This document shows, piece by piece, positions 1-9,153 of a stretch of DNA of 64,000 nucleotides. Source of the DNA: Bin94 sp965215535. GTDB lineage: Bacteria; Gemmatimonadota; Gemmatimonadetes; Longimicrobiales; Gaopeijiaceae. The translations under genes and the position numbers were made by a program. The stretch spans positions 496,001 to 560,000 of the forward strand of contig OZ244063.1 of NCBI GenBank assembly GCA_965215535.1, given 5' to 3'. The number at the start of each line of letters is the position of its first letter. The first letter of the stretch is position 1. A model generated the notes under the pieces. That model saw only the letters and a list, made by a program, of their open reading frames with translations. It was not told the DNA's origin and ran no database searches.

Positions 1-2742
1 CGGGAGGACGACGCGGGGCAGGCGGCGGCGCGGGCGGCGAGTGAGGCGGCGCTGGAATCGAGCCGGGTGCAGCGCATCGATGCCGGCAGGGCGCGCGGCA
101 CCTGCAAGGCCGAGCTGGACGAGGTGGCCACCGAGCTGGCGCGCCGCGAAACCGAGGTGGCGGTCGCCGAGGAGCGGATCGCCAACGGATCGCAGCGCCT
201 GGAGCGGATTGCCGCCGAACGCGAGACGCTGCAGAGACTGGAAGCGCGCAAGGAGCGCGAAGCGGCGGAACAGCAGGAGCTGCGCGACCGGACCGATACA
301 GAGCTTGCCGCGCTGGCCACGGAGCTCGACGCTCGCAGCGAGGCCGCCCGCAAGGCCGACGACGACCGGGATGCGGCCCGCCAACACCTGCGCGAACTCG
401 ACGACGAACGGCGCTCCCTGGCTCGCCGGATTGCGCGCCTCGAGGGCGACCGCGACGCAGCCCACCGCCGCATGGCCGAGATGGAAGAACGGATCGGGCG
501 CCTGCTGACCGAGGCCGAGCAGGGTGCGGGGACGCTGCGCGAGATCGAGGAGCAGGGCGATCTCTTCGTCGGACACGAGACCGCCGCCGCCCAGGCAGCC
601 GCCGAGGCCGAAGCCGAGGTTGCCTCTCTGCGCACGAAGCTGACAGGAAGCCGCGAGGAGCTGGCCGGAGCACAGGAGGCGGAGAGAGATGCCGACGCCC
701 GCGTCTCGTCGCTGACGGCCGAGATGGATGCACTTGATCGCATTGCCCTCTCGAGCGAGGGGCTGGGGGCGCTGGTGGAGGCCGTGTGCGACGCCTTCCC
801 CACTGCGGTGCGCGGCCTGCTCTCGGACTTCGTGGAGGCATCGGGGAGGGTCGCCCGCGACCTTGATGGCCTTCTGGGACCGCTGGCGTCGGCGATCGTG
901 GTGGGGACCCGCGCCGAGGCCGCCGTCATCGCCCGTTGGTACAACGCCGACGAGACCCGCGTGGCACCCCTTCATATTCTTGCGCTCGACCTGCCGGGGG
1001 CCGACAGCGAAATGCCTCTGCCGGAGGGCGTCGGGATCTCCGGCCCCGAGGGGAGGCTGGCGGGGCTGTTGCTGCAGGGCGTTGTCCGTGCAAAAGAAGG
1101 GGAATGGATCGATGGGCGCGGCGTGATCCATCTCCTTCCCGGCGCGGGCAGCGCTGGCCCCCTGGAGCAGCGCGCACGGATTCGTGCCCTGGAGACCGAA
1201 CTGAAGGCGGCGCGCATGCAACTCGAGACGGCGCGCCGCGAACGCACCGGGCTGGAGGCCGCCTGCACACGCCTGGAGGCCGCCCGCGAAGCCGCAACCG
1301 AGCGCCTGCTGGCGGCCCGCGACAGTGTACGCGCGGCTGCGGCGCGCACGAGCTCGCAGAAGGAAAGGCGGGCGCGGCTGATCGAGGAGCAGAGCGATGC
1401 CGAGAGGCGTCTGGCGGGGCTGCGGCGCGCTCTGGCCGAGGCCGGGCGGGGGGCTGCCGAGGCGGAAGCGGAGCGGAACGCCCTGGCCGCGCACGACAAG
1501 ATCCGGGCCAGCGACACCGAAGCCGGCCGCAGAACGCTAGAGGTTGCCGAGGCGGCCTGGGAGCGTGCCCGCGAAGCCGCCTCCACGACCCGCCTCCACG
1601 CGGCCCGGCTCGAGAGCCGTCGCGATCGCGCCGAAGAGCAGCTCCAGGAAGTCGCGACCGCCCGAAGAGAGGCCACCGAGGGCCTGGAGCTCCTCACAAC
1701 CGAAGAGAGCGGAATCCGCGTCGCGATGGGAGAGGCTGCCCGGGTGCGCGAAGAGGGGCGCGAGGCGCTGCAGGATCGCTTTCTGCTGCGCGACAGGCTG
1801 ACCGAGCGACTGGCCGGCGAGAACCGGCGCCTGGAGGAGGCCGAGAGGGCGGTCGCCGAGGCCGAGAGCGGGCTTCGCCAACTGCGGGCGGCCGAGCGGG
1901 ACTCCGCCGATCGGCGCCACAGACTGGAGCTGCACGAAGTCGAACTCCGCAACCGCGCCCTGCGCATCGGTGAGCGCATGGAGGCGGAGTGGGGACGCCC
2001 CGTCGAAGCTCTGCTCAAGAGCGTCGAGCCGATCGAGGGCAACAGCGAGGCGCTGCAGGAAGAGCTGAAGGAGAGAATTCTGCCGGCGCTGGAACGGATC
2101 GGCCCCGTGAATATGCTGGCTGTCGAAGAACACGAGGAAGAGCGGGCGCGACTTGATTTTCTGACCGGGCAGCGCAACGATCTGGTCGCGGCCCGCGACG
2201 ATCTGCGGAGCGCGATCCGCAATATCAATGCAACGGCCTCAAAGCGCTTCCGGCAGACCTTCGAGGAAGCCCAGGGACACTTTCGCTCCACCTTCCGGCG
2301 ACTCTTCCAGGGGGGGCAGGCCGAGCTCCGTCTTGCCGATCCCGACGATCCCCTCGAGTGCCCGATCGAAATCCATGCATCGCCCGGGGGAAAGCGCACC
2401 CGGCGTATCGATCAGCTCTCCGGGGGCGAGCGCGCCCTGACCGCCCTCGCGCTGCTCTTCGGAATCTATCTGGTCAAGCCCAGTCCCTTCTGCGTACTCG
2501 ACGAGGTGGACGCCCCCCTCGACGACACCAATATCGGCCGCTTCATCGCCCTTCTGCACTCCTTCAAGACAGAGACGCAATTTGTGGTCATTACCCACAA
2601 TCCGCGCACCATTGCCGCCGCCGACTGGATCTATGGAGTCACCATGGAAGACCCCGGCATCTCGTCGATCGTGGGCGTGCAGCTCGACGACCCCGCCAAC
2701 GCCGGATCCTCCTCCAGTTCCGTCGCCGAAGCTGCTTCATAG
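1..2742 (+). CDS. smc: Chromosome segregation protein SMC (C-terminal part, truncated by window edge)
   Basis: The reading frame is open from base 1, so the 5' end lies outside the window; about 913 residues remain of a family that is usually 1150-1200. SMC forms a dimeric ATPase that compacts and segregates chromosomes with ScpA/ScpB. Visible parts are a long Glu/Arg/Ala-rich coiled coil, a globular hinge-like region encoded around 740-1130, the returning coiled coil, and the C-terminal ABC head. The head has the signature LSGGERALTALALLF, Walker B PFCVLDEVDAPLDD and the switch His in VVITHNPRT. The hinge is divergent but in the expected place. The gene is convergent with the next one. Identity is very secure; only the N-terminal Walker A is missing from view. 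Confidence 0.96.
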   Translation, partial: REDDAGQAAARAASEAALESSRVQRIDAGRARGTCKAELDEVATELARRETEVAVAEERIANGSQRLERIAAERETLQRLEARKEREAAEQQELRDRTDTELAALATELDARSEAARKADDDRDAARQHLRELDDERRSLARRIARLEGDRDAAHRRMAEMEERIGRLLTEAEQGAGTLREIEEQGDLFVGHETAAAQAAAEAEAEVASLRTKLTGSREELAGAQEAERDADARVSSLTAEMDALDRIALSSEGLGALVEAVCDAFPTAVRGLLSDFVEASGRVARDLDGLLGPLASAIVVGTRAEAAVIARWYNADETRVAPLHILALDLPGADSEMPLPEGVGISGPEGRLAGLLLQGVVRAKEGEWIDGRGVIHLLPGAGSAGPLEQRARIRALETELKAARMQLETARRERTGLEAACTRLEAAREAATERLLAARDSVRAAAARTSSQKERRARLIEEQSDAERRLAGLRRALAEAGRGAAEAEAERNALAAHDKIRASDTEAGRRTLEVAEAAWERAREAASTTRLHAARLESRRDRAEEQLQEVATARREATEGLELLTTEESGIRVAMGEAARVREEGREALQDRFLLRDRLTERLAGENRRLEEAERAVAEAESGLRQLRAAERDSADRRHRLELHEVELRNRALRIGERMEAEWGRPVEALLKSVEPIEGNSEALQEELKERILPALERIGPVNMLAVEEHEEERARLDFLTGQRNDLVAARDDLRSAIRNINATASKRFRQTFEEAQGHFRSTFRRLFQGGQAELRLADPDDPLECPIEIHASPGGKRTRRIDQLSGGERALTALALLFGIYLVKPSPFCVLDEVDAPLDDTNIGRFIALLHSFKTETQFVVITHNPRTIAAADWIYGVTMEDPGISSIVGVQLDDPANAGSSSSSVAEAAS

Positions 2743-2799
2743 CAGAGCGGGGCAACGCAAGGCCCGCACCCGCCATGCCCGGGGAACCGTCAGCTCTCG

Positions 2800-4092
2800 T
2801 TACCTCTGCACAAGTTCGTATACAACCAGTCGCTCCACCCCCAGGCGATCGGTTGTGATGGCAAGCAGCCATTCGCCGCCGGGGTCGAAGTGCTGCACAT
2901 TCAGATGTGCGGGGAGCACCATGAGGCCGATCTCGCGTCCATCGGCGGCAAACCCTCGCCAGCGCTGCTCGCTCTCGCCCGGCCGCAAGAACTCGCGCAC
3001 CCAGATCCGGTCGCCGATCCGCCGGATGTCGCCATAGGCGGGAAAGGCGTCCGGCAGATACTTGCGGTCGTAGGCAATCCGCTCCTCATACATCGCTTCC
3101 CAGTTGTCGGTGCCTCTGTCTTCGTACTGCCGGCGAATGGCGCTTTGGTAAGCCTCCATATTCTCTTCGGTCACCACCCGGTCGCGCCCCTCCCACCGGA
3201 TCCGGTTCCGGGTGGCGCCCGTCCAGTCGATCAGCTCGATTGCGTAGTCGTCGGCGGTTCCGAACCAGATGCCCTCGTCGGTTGCCGCAAAGACCGGTTC
3301 GCGCCCCCAGGTGCGCGGGCCTTCGCTGTTGGGGCGGCCATCGCGGTAGTAGATAACGCGTTCCGCACCGGGAAACTCCGCACGCAGCACAGTCAGGGGC
3401 GCATCTTCGCCATCGATGAAGTACAGATCGTGGTGCCACCGGTAGGGCCCCTCGGCGCGTTCGCGTCCACTCCCGCCAAAGGTGGTGAAGACCATCCGCC
3501 CCGAGGGCGCGCACTGAATGGCGCTGTAGGGCGTCTTCGTTCCGGTGTCGAGCCGGTAGTCATCCAGAAAACCGCCGCTCCCGGCATCCAGAAGGGTAAC
3601 TCTGCGCGCAATCCGGTCGTGAATGACAACCACATCGTCGCTGGTGCAGGTCGGGAGCAGAGAGGGAAGGGTGAACTCGCCGGGCCCCTGGCCGGCCCGG
3701 CCCGCGCTCCAGAGATGGATCCCGCTCGCATCGAATTTGCGGACCTCGAGCTGTCCCGCGACCATCGCCACGATACTGCCGTCGGAGAGTCGCCGGGCGC
3801 CCTGAATCCTGTACAGTTCGTAGGCGGGATCGTCGGCCTCGACCTGACCGATCGAGAGAATGGGATCGGCACCTTCGGGCACCCGCAGCACCATCTCCGT
3901 CTGTTCTGCGGTCAGTGTGGCGGGAAGGGCCGGAAGCGCGAGCAGGCTGACCAGGAGCCACCGGGCGATCCTCGTGAATCGGACCTCGCCGGGTGGCGCA
4001 ACCTTCACGCCTCTGTCGGGGTTGTATTGACCGGCATCGCAAATGCCGATCGACACCACAAGCCCCAGGCAATCCGGAAACGCCAGATTCAT
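2800..4092 (-). CDS. Exported 6-bladed beta-propeller protein
   Basis: A 430-residue protein. A hydrophobic export segment (WLLVSLLALPALPATLTA) begins near residue 44, after an unusually long N-terminal stretch. The ATG at 4092 is preferred because a strong ribosome binding site (GGGAGG, 6 bases upstream) precedes it; a GTG at 4008 would give a more ordinary signal peptide but has a poorer site. Downstream come repeated propeller blades with the family signature AGQGPGEF and later GRMVF and WVREF-type blade edges. These proteins are numerous in Gemmatimonadota-type genomes; their ligands are mostly unknown, so no specific function is assigned. Other copies lie near 31.1, 37.6, 61.4 and 62.8 kb. 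Confidence 0.8.
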   Translation of the reverse strand: MNLAFPDCLGLVVSIGICDAGQYNPDRGVKVAPPGEVRFTRIARWLLVSLLALPALPATLTAEQTEMVLRVPEGADPILSIGQVEADDPAYELYRIQGARRLSDGSIVAMVAGQLEVRKFDASGIHLWSAGRAGQGPGEFTLPSLLPTCTSDDVVVIHDRIARRVTLLDAGSGGFLDDYRLDTGTKTPYSAIQCAPSGRMVFTTFGGSGRERAEGPYRWHHDLYFIDGEDAPLTVLRAEFPGAERVIYYRDGRPNSEGPRTWGREPVFAATDEGIWFGTADDYAIELIDWTGATRNRIRWEGRDRVVTEENMEAYQSAIRRQYEDRGTDNWEAMYEERIAYDRKYLPDAFPAYGDIRRIGDRIWVREFLRPGESEQRWRGFAADGREIGLMVLPAHLNVQHFDPGGEWLLAITTDRLGVERLVVYELVQR

Positions 4093-4175
4093 GTATCACC
4101 TCCCGTGACATTGAGAATGATGATCCGCAGCAGTCCGCTACAGGCATCTGGCGGGCGCAGAACCGACACAGGTGC

Positions 4176-4204
4176 ATAATGCCGGGCTGGCATGCATGCC
4201 GCAA
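4176..4204 (-). promoter_or_regulatory. Candidate promoter of the 2800-4092 propeller gene
   Basis: Reading the minus strand, a -35-like TTGCGG (4204-4199) is followed after 17 bases by a -10-like CATTAT (4181-4176). Transcription would start near 4169, leaving a leader of about 77 bases before the ATG. The match is moderate, and the -10 differs from the TANCTT type seen elsewhere in this window. Confidence 0.35.
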
Positions 4205-4366
4205 ATTGTGACAGCTCAATCGAGCCAGGCTGTCCCCTGACCGGTCCTGCGTCGCAAGGACACGATTCGCGCCGCTCCCACCAACCCGCCCCCGTCGGTT
4301 AGATTTGATTGGCGAATCCCCCCTTCGCACGCAGCCTGTCCCCCCCACACCGGAGAAATCGCGCCC

Positions 4367-5419
4367 GTGCTCATCGTCATGGACCACCGGGCCTCGCCCG
4401 AGCAGATCCAGCGCGTGGTCGACACCATTGTCGATATGGGGTACCGCGCCAAACCCATGCCCGGCCACCAGCGCACCGCGATCGGCCTCGTCGGCAACGA
4501 TGGCAGGGTCGAATCGGCGCGTCTCTCGGGCCTCCCCGGCGTCCGCGAGATCATACGGGTCAGCAAGCCCTACAAGCAGGTCTCGCGCGAGTGGCGCGAA
4601 GAGAACACCGTGGTCGAGCTCGGCAATGGAGTCGCCCTGGGCGGACGCGAGGTCGCGATCATCGCCGGGCCCTGCGCCGTCGAAAGCCGCTCGCTCATTC
4701 TCGATATCGCCCACCGGGTCCGGGCCGCCGGAGCCAGCGCGCTGCGCGGAGGTGCATTCAAGCCGCGTACATCCCCCTACTCCTTCCAGGGACTGGGGCT
4801 CGAAGGGCTGAAGCTGCTCGCCGAGGCACGCGCCGAGACCGGTTTGGCCATCGTCACCGAGGCGGTCGATTCCGAGGGAGTGGAGCTCGTGGCCGAATAC
4901 GCCGACCTGATTCAGATCGGAGCCCGCAACATGCAGAATTACCCCCTTCTGAAGCGGGCCGGACGCGCGGGCAAGCCGGTTCTGCTGAAGCGCGGACTCT
5001 CTGCGACCATCACCGAGATGCTCCTGGCGGCGGAATATCTGCTGAGCGAGGGAAACCCGAATGTGATTCTCTGCGAGCGCGGCGTGCGCAGCTTCGATCC
5101 CCAGACCCGCAATCTGCTCGACCTGACCGCCGTTCCCGTGACCCGTTCGCTTACGCATCTGCCGGTGATCGCCGATCCCAGCCATGGAACGGGTGTGCGC
5201 GAGATGGTGACGCCGATGGCGCGGGCCGCCGTGGCCGCCGGAGCCGATGGACTGATGATCGAAGTCCACCCCGATCCGCCCGCGGCCCTCTCGGATGGGG
5301 TTCAGAGCCTCTACCCCGACCAATTCGACCGCCTGGTCCGGCAGTGCGAGCCGATTCTGGCCGCCATCGACCGCTCTCTGGCGCGCGTTCCCGAGGTCGC
5401 AGCCACGCCCACGCAGTGA
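4367..5419 (+). CDS. aroF: 3-deoxy-7-phosphoheptulonate (DAHP) synthase
   Basis: Catalyses condensation of phosphoenolpyruvate and erythrose 4-phosphate, the first step of the shikimate pathway. The 350-residue protein has an N-terminal ferredoxin-like regulatory domain (about residues 1-75, starting LIVMDHRASPEQIQRVV) typical of the type I-beta enzymes, then the TIM-barrel DAHP/KDO8P synthase domain with IAGPCAVES, GGAFKPRTSPYSFQG, QIGARNMQN, LLKRGL and IADPSHGTG. The start is GTG at 4367, with GGAGAA 10 bases upstream, because it restores the normal N-terminal strand. It is the same fold as the kdsA product encoded at 53.2 kb, but the regulatory domain and sequence separate them. yraN follows after 31 bases. 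Confidence 0.95.
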   Translation: MLIVMDHRASPEQIQRVVDTIVDMGYRAKPMPGHQRTAIGLVGNDGRVESARLSGLPGVREIIRVSKPYKQVSREWREENTVVELGNGVALGGREVAIIAGPCAVESRSLILDIAHRVRAAGASALRGGAFKPRTSPYSFQGLGLEGLKLLAEARAETGLAIVTEAVDSEGVELVAEYADLIQIGARNMQNYPLLKRAGRAGKPVLLKRGLSATITEMLLAAEYLLSEGNPNVILCERGVRSFDPQTRNLLDLTAVPVTRSLTHLPVIADPSHGTGVREMVTPMARAAVAAGADGLMIEVHPDPPAALSDGVQSLYPDQFDRLVRQCEPILAAIDRSLARVPEVAATPTQ

Positions 5420-5450
5420 GGATGCGCTCCCGTCGATCCTGCCTGCGCCG

Positions 5451-5807
5451 ATGAAGGGCCACGACCTTGGACGGCGGGGCGAGACGCTGGCAGCCGAACA
5501 CCTGGAGGCACAGGGCTGGACGGTGATCGAACGCAACTACCGCGCCGGCCCCCTCGAGATCGACCTGATCGCGGAAAGGGGTCGCACCGTGGCCTTCATC
5601 GAGGTCAAGACGCGCTCCACCACAACCGGAGGCGCCCCCCTGGACCCGGTCGGATGGCGAAAGTGGCAGGGCGTGGCCGAGGCGGCGCGCCGCTGGATCT
5701 ACGAGAGGGGCCGCCCGGAAACCATCTATCGCTTCGACGCCATCGGCGTGCGCATCTTCGGCAGCCGGACCGAGATCGAACACATCGCCGACGCCTGGCG
5801 TCCCTGA
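5451..5807 (+). CDS. yraN: UPF0102 family protein (YraN)
   Basis: A 118-residue protein matching the usual size of the YraN/UPF0102 family, which has a predicted restriction endonuclease-like fold. Seen here: LGRRGETLAAEHLEAQGW near the N-terminus, then the family core with GPLEIDLIAERG and AFIEVKTRS, the candidate E-D-ExK metal-binding residues. ATG 5451 is chosen because it starts the family's MKGHDLGRRGE-like N-terminus. The exact cellular role of this family is not settled; roles in DNA processing have been proposed. It follows aroF closely and is probably co-transcribed. Confidence 0.88.
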   Translation: MKGHDLGRRGETLAAEHLEAQGWTVIERNYRAGPLEIDLIAERGRTVAFIEVKTRSTTTGGAPLDPVGWRKWQGVAEAARRWIYERGRPETIYRFDAIGVRIFGSRTEIEHIADAWRP

Positions 5808-6004
5808 GGGGTTGGCAGGGAACGTTCTGAAGGCCGACCGGTACAAAATCGATCGCAGCAAGTCCGCGTTGACGGCTCTTTCCTGCATCACCTTGACATG
5901 TTCCGCGTGCACAGTTCGCTCACGAATGGCGAAGCCTGGTCCCGCCTCGGCGAATTTCGGCAGGGCTCGTCGGCGGTTCCCTCCCGACCAAAGGAGAAGC
6001 GCCA

Positions 6005-6307
6005 ATGATGAAGAAAATCATGCGATCAGCTCTCGCCGGATTCACTCTCGTCATATTCCTGGCGGTGTGCGACACGGTCGGCGTAGACCATCACCAGGTC
6101 GTCGAGGTCGATCGTTTCCTCGAAGCTGTCGAAGCCGTTGAACGCGGAGCGTCGATCGACACCCTGGACGAATTTGCCGGCGGCGGCAGCGCGCCCTGGA
6201 CGATCGTCTTCATCGCCGATGGAGCGGCCCGTTGGAGGGAATACATTCGAGAGTCGCTAGGGACGGTGTCCTGGAGTACGTGGAATCCCCGGGTTGGGAC
6301 CGGTTGA
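6005..6307 (+). CDS. Small exported protein of unknown function
   Basis: A 100-residue protein with a clear export signal: lysines (MMKKIMRS), then a hydrophobic core ALAGFTLVIFLAVC. The Cys at residue 22 lacks a small residue before it (LAVC), so lipidation is possible but uncertain. A good ribosome binding site (AAAGGAG, 8 bases before ATG) supports expression. The mature part is acidic and has no domain I recognise. The upstream 197-base gap has a lone TTGACA (5893-5898) without a convincing -10. Its stop codon TGA (6305-6307) lies inside the -35 box of the SRP RNA promoter. Confidence 0.6.
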   Translation: MMKKIMRSALAGFTLVIFLAVCDTVGVDHHQVVEVDRFLEAVEAVERGASIDTLDEFAGGGSAPWTIVFIADGAARWREYIRESLGTVSWSTWNPRVGTG

Positions 6308-6333
6308 CCTGACACGCCCGTTGCCGGTATCTT
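6304..6333 (+). promoter_or_regulatory. Promoter of the SRP RNA gene
   Basis: -35 TTGACC at 6304-6309, an 18-base spacer, and -10 TATCTT at 6328-6333. The predicted start, about 6340, coincides with the first base of the RNA stem, which supports both calls. The TANCTT -10 recurs at 18607, 37594 and 38908. Confidence 0.7.
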
Positions 6334-6339
6334 TGGGAT

Positions 6340-6440
6340 GTGCCCCAGGTCCGCGAGTCGCAAGCCCGCCGAATCCCGTCAGGACCCCGCAGGTAGCAGC
6401 GGTACGTGTGGCGAACGTCGTCGCGGAGTGCCTGGGGCGC
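6340..6440 (+). ncRNA. ffs: Signal recognition particle RNA, small bacterial (4.5S-like) type
   Basis: About 100 bases that fold into one long hairpin. The ends pair as GCCCCAGG (6342-6349) with CCTGGGGC (6431-6438), then TCCGCGA (6350-6356) with TCGCGGA (6421-6427). The apical part has GTCAGGACCCCGCAGGTAGC followed by AGCGGTA (6379-6405), which resembles the conserved domain IV that binds Ffh: GTCAGG, an asymmetric loop and AGCAGC. A well-placed promoter precedes it, and dnaX starts about 30 bases after it, an arrangement known from other bacteria. Ffh itself is not in the window. Confidence is high on structure; a covariance search would confirm. Confidence 0.85.
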
Positions 6441-6471
6441 CTTCCGCCCCCCCGGCCCGAGGCCTTCCGCC

Positions 6472-8142
6472 TTGTCCTATCTCGCTCTCGCCCGCAAGTA
6501 CCGGCCCCGCCGCTTCAGCGAGGTCTCGACCCAGGAGCATGTCTCCGAAACCCTTCGGAGTGCCGTTGCAGGCGACCGGGTGGGGCACGCCTACCTTCTC
6601 TGCGGGCCGCGCGGGGTGGGGAAAACTACGATTGCGCGCGTTCTGGCGATGTCGCTCAACTGTCCCACGCGCCTTCCCGATGGTGAACCCTGCGGCGACT
6701 GCGAAGACTGCAACGGGATCTGGGCCGGCCACACCTCGCTTGATGTCGTAGAGATCGACGCCGCCTCGAACCGGGGCGTCGACGATGCGCGCGATCTCCG
6801 CAGCCGGGCCATGTACGCGCCCTCCAGCGATGGCCGCTACAAGGTCTATATCGTGGACGAGGCGCACATGCTGACCCGCGAGGCCTGGAATGCGCTCCTG
6901 AAGGTTCTCGAGGAGCCGCCCCCGCGCGTGGTCTTCTGTTTTGCCACCACCGAGGCCCGCAAGATCCAGCAGACCGCCGCCCCAATCCTCTCCCGCTGTC
7001 AGCGCTTCGATTTTCGCCGCATCGGTGCCAGCGACATCGTGCAGAGGCTGCGCGAGATTCTCGATGCCGAAGAGATCGCCTTCGAGGATGCGGCGCTTCT
7101 CGCGATCGCGCGCAAGGCGAATGGGGGAATGCGCGACGGGCTCTCGCTCCTGGACCAGGTTCTGGCGCTTTCGGACCGCGAGGTCACCGTCGAGACGGTC
7201 GTGCGGGTGCTGGGAGTCGTCTCCGAGGAGCGCTATCTCGAGATCCTGAAGATCATCGCCGAACGCAACCATGGCGCCGTCTTTGATTTCGTCGAGATGC
7301 TGATCGACGAGGGCTACGATCTGGTCGAGTTCTATCATGGCCTGACGGCCCGGCTGCGCCTCCTCCTGCGGCTGGCCGTCACCCGCCAGGGCGATGCGCA
7401 TGAGCTCGGCGCCGAGTTGAACCGCGCATACGGCGAGCGAGCCCGTTCCTTTGTCGCCGGCGACCTGATGCGCATGCTGGCCATGTGCGCGGCGCTGGAA
7501 TCCGATGGCAGTCTGCGCCGCACGGGGCGTCCGCGGGTCCTGATCGAGGTGCTTTTGCTGCGCATGAGCTATCTGGACCGCACCCTCGAGCTCGAAGACG
7601 TGCTCCGTGCGCTCGGCGGCGCTCCCGAAGCGACGCCGCCCACACCGCCCCCGTCGCCCCAGAGTCAGCCCAATGGCCGTGGGAACTCCGTTGGGCAGCA
7701 GGGCGCAACTGCGTCTCCGGCACAGCCCCCCGAGCCCCCGGAGCAATCCGCAGAGCATCGGCTTCCCGCCGCAACCCCCACCGAGGCCTGGGAACGGCTG
7801 CTGAAGTCTCGGTCCGACCTGCCCCCCGGTCTGGCGGGCATCCTGCGCGCGGCCACAGTCACCGAGGAAGAGGGCATCATCGTTCTGGGCGGGGTCGGGA
7901 TCCTGGCCGAGCGCCTGGCCGACCCCTCCATCCAACGAGCGCTGGAGGTCGCGCTGGGACGCCATGCAGGCCGCGAACGCATTCCCCTCCGGGTTGCCCG
8001 CGAACCTTCCGGCGGCGACTCCGGCTCCGAACCCCGCAGGACCGCCGCCTCGGCGTGGCAGAACCGGCTGCGCGATCTTGCAGACCGCACCCCCTTCCTC
8101 GAGGAGGCGATTCGCGCACTCGACCTGGAGCTGGTCGATTAG
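6472..8142 (+). CDS. dnaX: DNA polymerase III subunit gamma/tau
   Basis: The clamp-loader ATPase. TTG at 6472 is preferred, giving SYLALARKYRPRRFSEV, the canonical N-terminus; the longer GTG start at 6406 would read through the SRP RNA. The 556-residue protein has Walker A GPRGVGKTT, a zinc-binding Cys cluster (CPTRLPDGEPCGDCEDC), Walker B VYIVDEAH, an SRC-type motif (ILSRCQRF) and a DNA polymerase III gamma domain III (LEDVLRALGG ends it). A Pro/Ser-rich linker (about residues 385-430) leads to a C-terminal tau-like domain. The linker is the usual place for gamma/tau frameshifting, but I see no clear slippery site. ybaB and recR follow, a classical gene order. Confidence 0.94.
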   Translation: MSYLALARKYRPRRFSEVSTQEHVSETLRSAVAGDRVGHAYLLCGPRGVGKTTIARVLAMSLNCPTRLPDGEPCGDCEDCNGIWAGHTSLDVVEIDAASNRGVDDARDLRSRAMYAPSSDGRYKVYIVDEAHMLTREAWNALLKVLEEPPPRVVFCFATTEARKIQQTAAPILSRCQRFDFRRIGASDIVQRLREILDAEEIAFEDAALLAIARKANGGMRDGLSLLDQVLALSDREVTVETVVRVLGVVSEERYLEILKIIAERNHGAVFDFVEMLIDEGYDLVEFYHGLTARLRLLLRLAVTRQGDAHELGAELNRAYGERARSFVAGDLMRMLAMCAALESDGSLRRTGRPRVLIEVLLLRMSYLDRTLELEDVLRALGGAPEATPPTPPPSPQSQPNGRGNSVGQQGATASPAQPPEPPEQSAEHRLPAATPTEAWERLLKSRSDLPPGLAGILRAATVTEEEGIIVLGGVGILAERLADPSIQRALEVALGRHAGRERIPLRVAREPSGGDSGSEPRRTAASAWQNRLRDLADRTPFLEEAIRALDLELVD

Positions 8143-8229
8143 GAGTTCCCAGGGTTCCGGTACGAATCGCCACAGCCGCACAATCACTCAATACGCCTCC
8201 GGGCGCGACACGATGGAGAACCGAAATTC

Positions 8230-8544
8230 ATGACGAACATTCAGCAGTTGATGAAGATGGGCCAGCAGATTCAGGCAAAGGTCAAGGAGCTTCAGGACAG
8301 CCTGGAATCGACCGAGATTGAGGCGTCGGCCGGTGGCGGAATGGTGCGCGCCCGGGTGACGGGGAAGGGAGATCTGATTGGCGTGTCGATCGAACCGGAT
8401 GTCGTCGATCCGGAAGATGTGGAGATGCTTGAGGATCTGGTTGTGGCGGCGGTTGCCGAGGCCCAGAACCGCGCCCGCACGTTTTCGGAAGAGCGCATGC
8501 GCAGCGCCACCGGCGGACTCCCGGTGCAGCTTCCCGGATTCTGA
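8230..8544 (+). CDS. ybaB: YbaB/EbfC family nucleoid-associated protein
   Basis: A 104-residue DNA-binding protein of the YbaB/EbfC family; it dimerises and binds DNA with little sequence specificity. It shows the family N-terminal helix (QQLMKMGQQIQAKVKELQ), the central VTGKGDLIGVSIEPDVV sheet and the C-terminal helix with EDLVVAAVAEAQNRA. Its Gly-Gly segment and length are typical. The site GGAGAA before ATG 8230 supports the start. It sits between dnaX and recR, the usual place for this gene, and is probably co-transcribed with both. Confidence 0.93.
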   Translation: MTNIQQLMKMGQQIQAKVKELQDSLESTEIEASAGGGMVRARVTGKGDLIGVSIEPDVVDPEDVEMLEDLVVAAVAEAQNRARTFSEERMRSATGGLPVQLPGF

Positions 8545-8556
8545 TCCCGGGCTGTC

Positions 8557-9153
8557 GTGTCGGCACTCCGGACCCTGGCGCGCGAGCTGAGCCGGCTCCC
8601 CGGAATCGGAACCCGTACCGCTACCCGCCTGACCTACCACCTGGTCAAGGGCGACAAGGCCGACCTGCGCCGTCTGGCGCGCGCCCTGGAGCGCGTGGCC
8701 GACCGTATCCACCCCTGCCCCCGGTGCGGCAACTACTGCGAGGCCGACCTCTGTGCAATCTGCGCAGATCCCGGACGCGATCCCCGGGTCATCTGCGTGG
8801 TGGAAGAGGCCTGGGAGGTGGGCGCCATCGAGCGCTCCGGCCACTTCCGCGGGTTCTTCCATGTTCTGGGCGGACGCCTGTCGCCCCTCGATGGAATCGG
8901 CCCCGAGCGACTCAATATCGACGGCCTGTTGAGCCGGATGCGTGAAGCCGCCGGGGAGGTCGGCGAGATCATTCTGGCCACCAATGCAAGTGTCGAGGGC
9001 GAAGCCACGGCAGTCTTTCTCGAAGAGTTGCTGCGCCCCCTGGGAGTTCGCGTAACCCGTCTGGCGCGCGGCATTCCGGTGGGAAGCGATCTCGAATACA
9101 TCGACGACACGACGATCGCAGAGGCGCTTGCAGGAAGAAAGGAGATTCCATGA
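8557..9153 (+). CDS. recR: Recombination mediator protein RecR
   Basis: A 198-residue protein that acts with RecF/RecO to load RecA at gaps. Visible parts are the N-terminal helix-hairpin-helix (SRLPGIGTRTATRLTYHLV), a zinc finger with four Cys (CPRCGNYCEADLCAIC), the Toprim domain (VICVVEEAWEVGAIERSG) and the C-terminal family motif VTRLARGIPVGSDLEYIDDTT. Start is GTG 8557, 12 bases after the ybaB stop. Its stop overlaps the next ATG by 4 bases, implying translational coupling. Confidence 0.95.
   Translation: MSALRTLARELSRLPGIGTRTATRLTYHLVKGDKADLRRLARALERVADRIHPCPRCGNYCEADLCAICADPGRDPRVICVVEEAWEVGAIERSGHFRGFFHVLGGRLSPLDGIGPERLNIDGLLSRMREAAGEVGEIILATNASVEGEATAVFLEELLRPLGVRVTRLARGIPVGSDLEYIDDTTIAEALAGRKEIP

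Noticed and set aside
972..2399. 475-codon open frame opposite smc
   Set aside because: Arg/Ser/Ala-rich translation with no motif; mirrors the smc coiled coil. Typical antisense open frame in high-GC DNA.
3560..5536. 658-codon minus frame across the propeller, aroF and yraN
   Set aside because: Overlaps three recognised genes and shows no domain.
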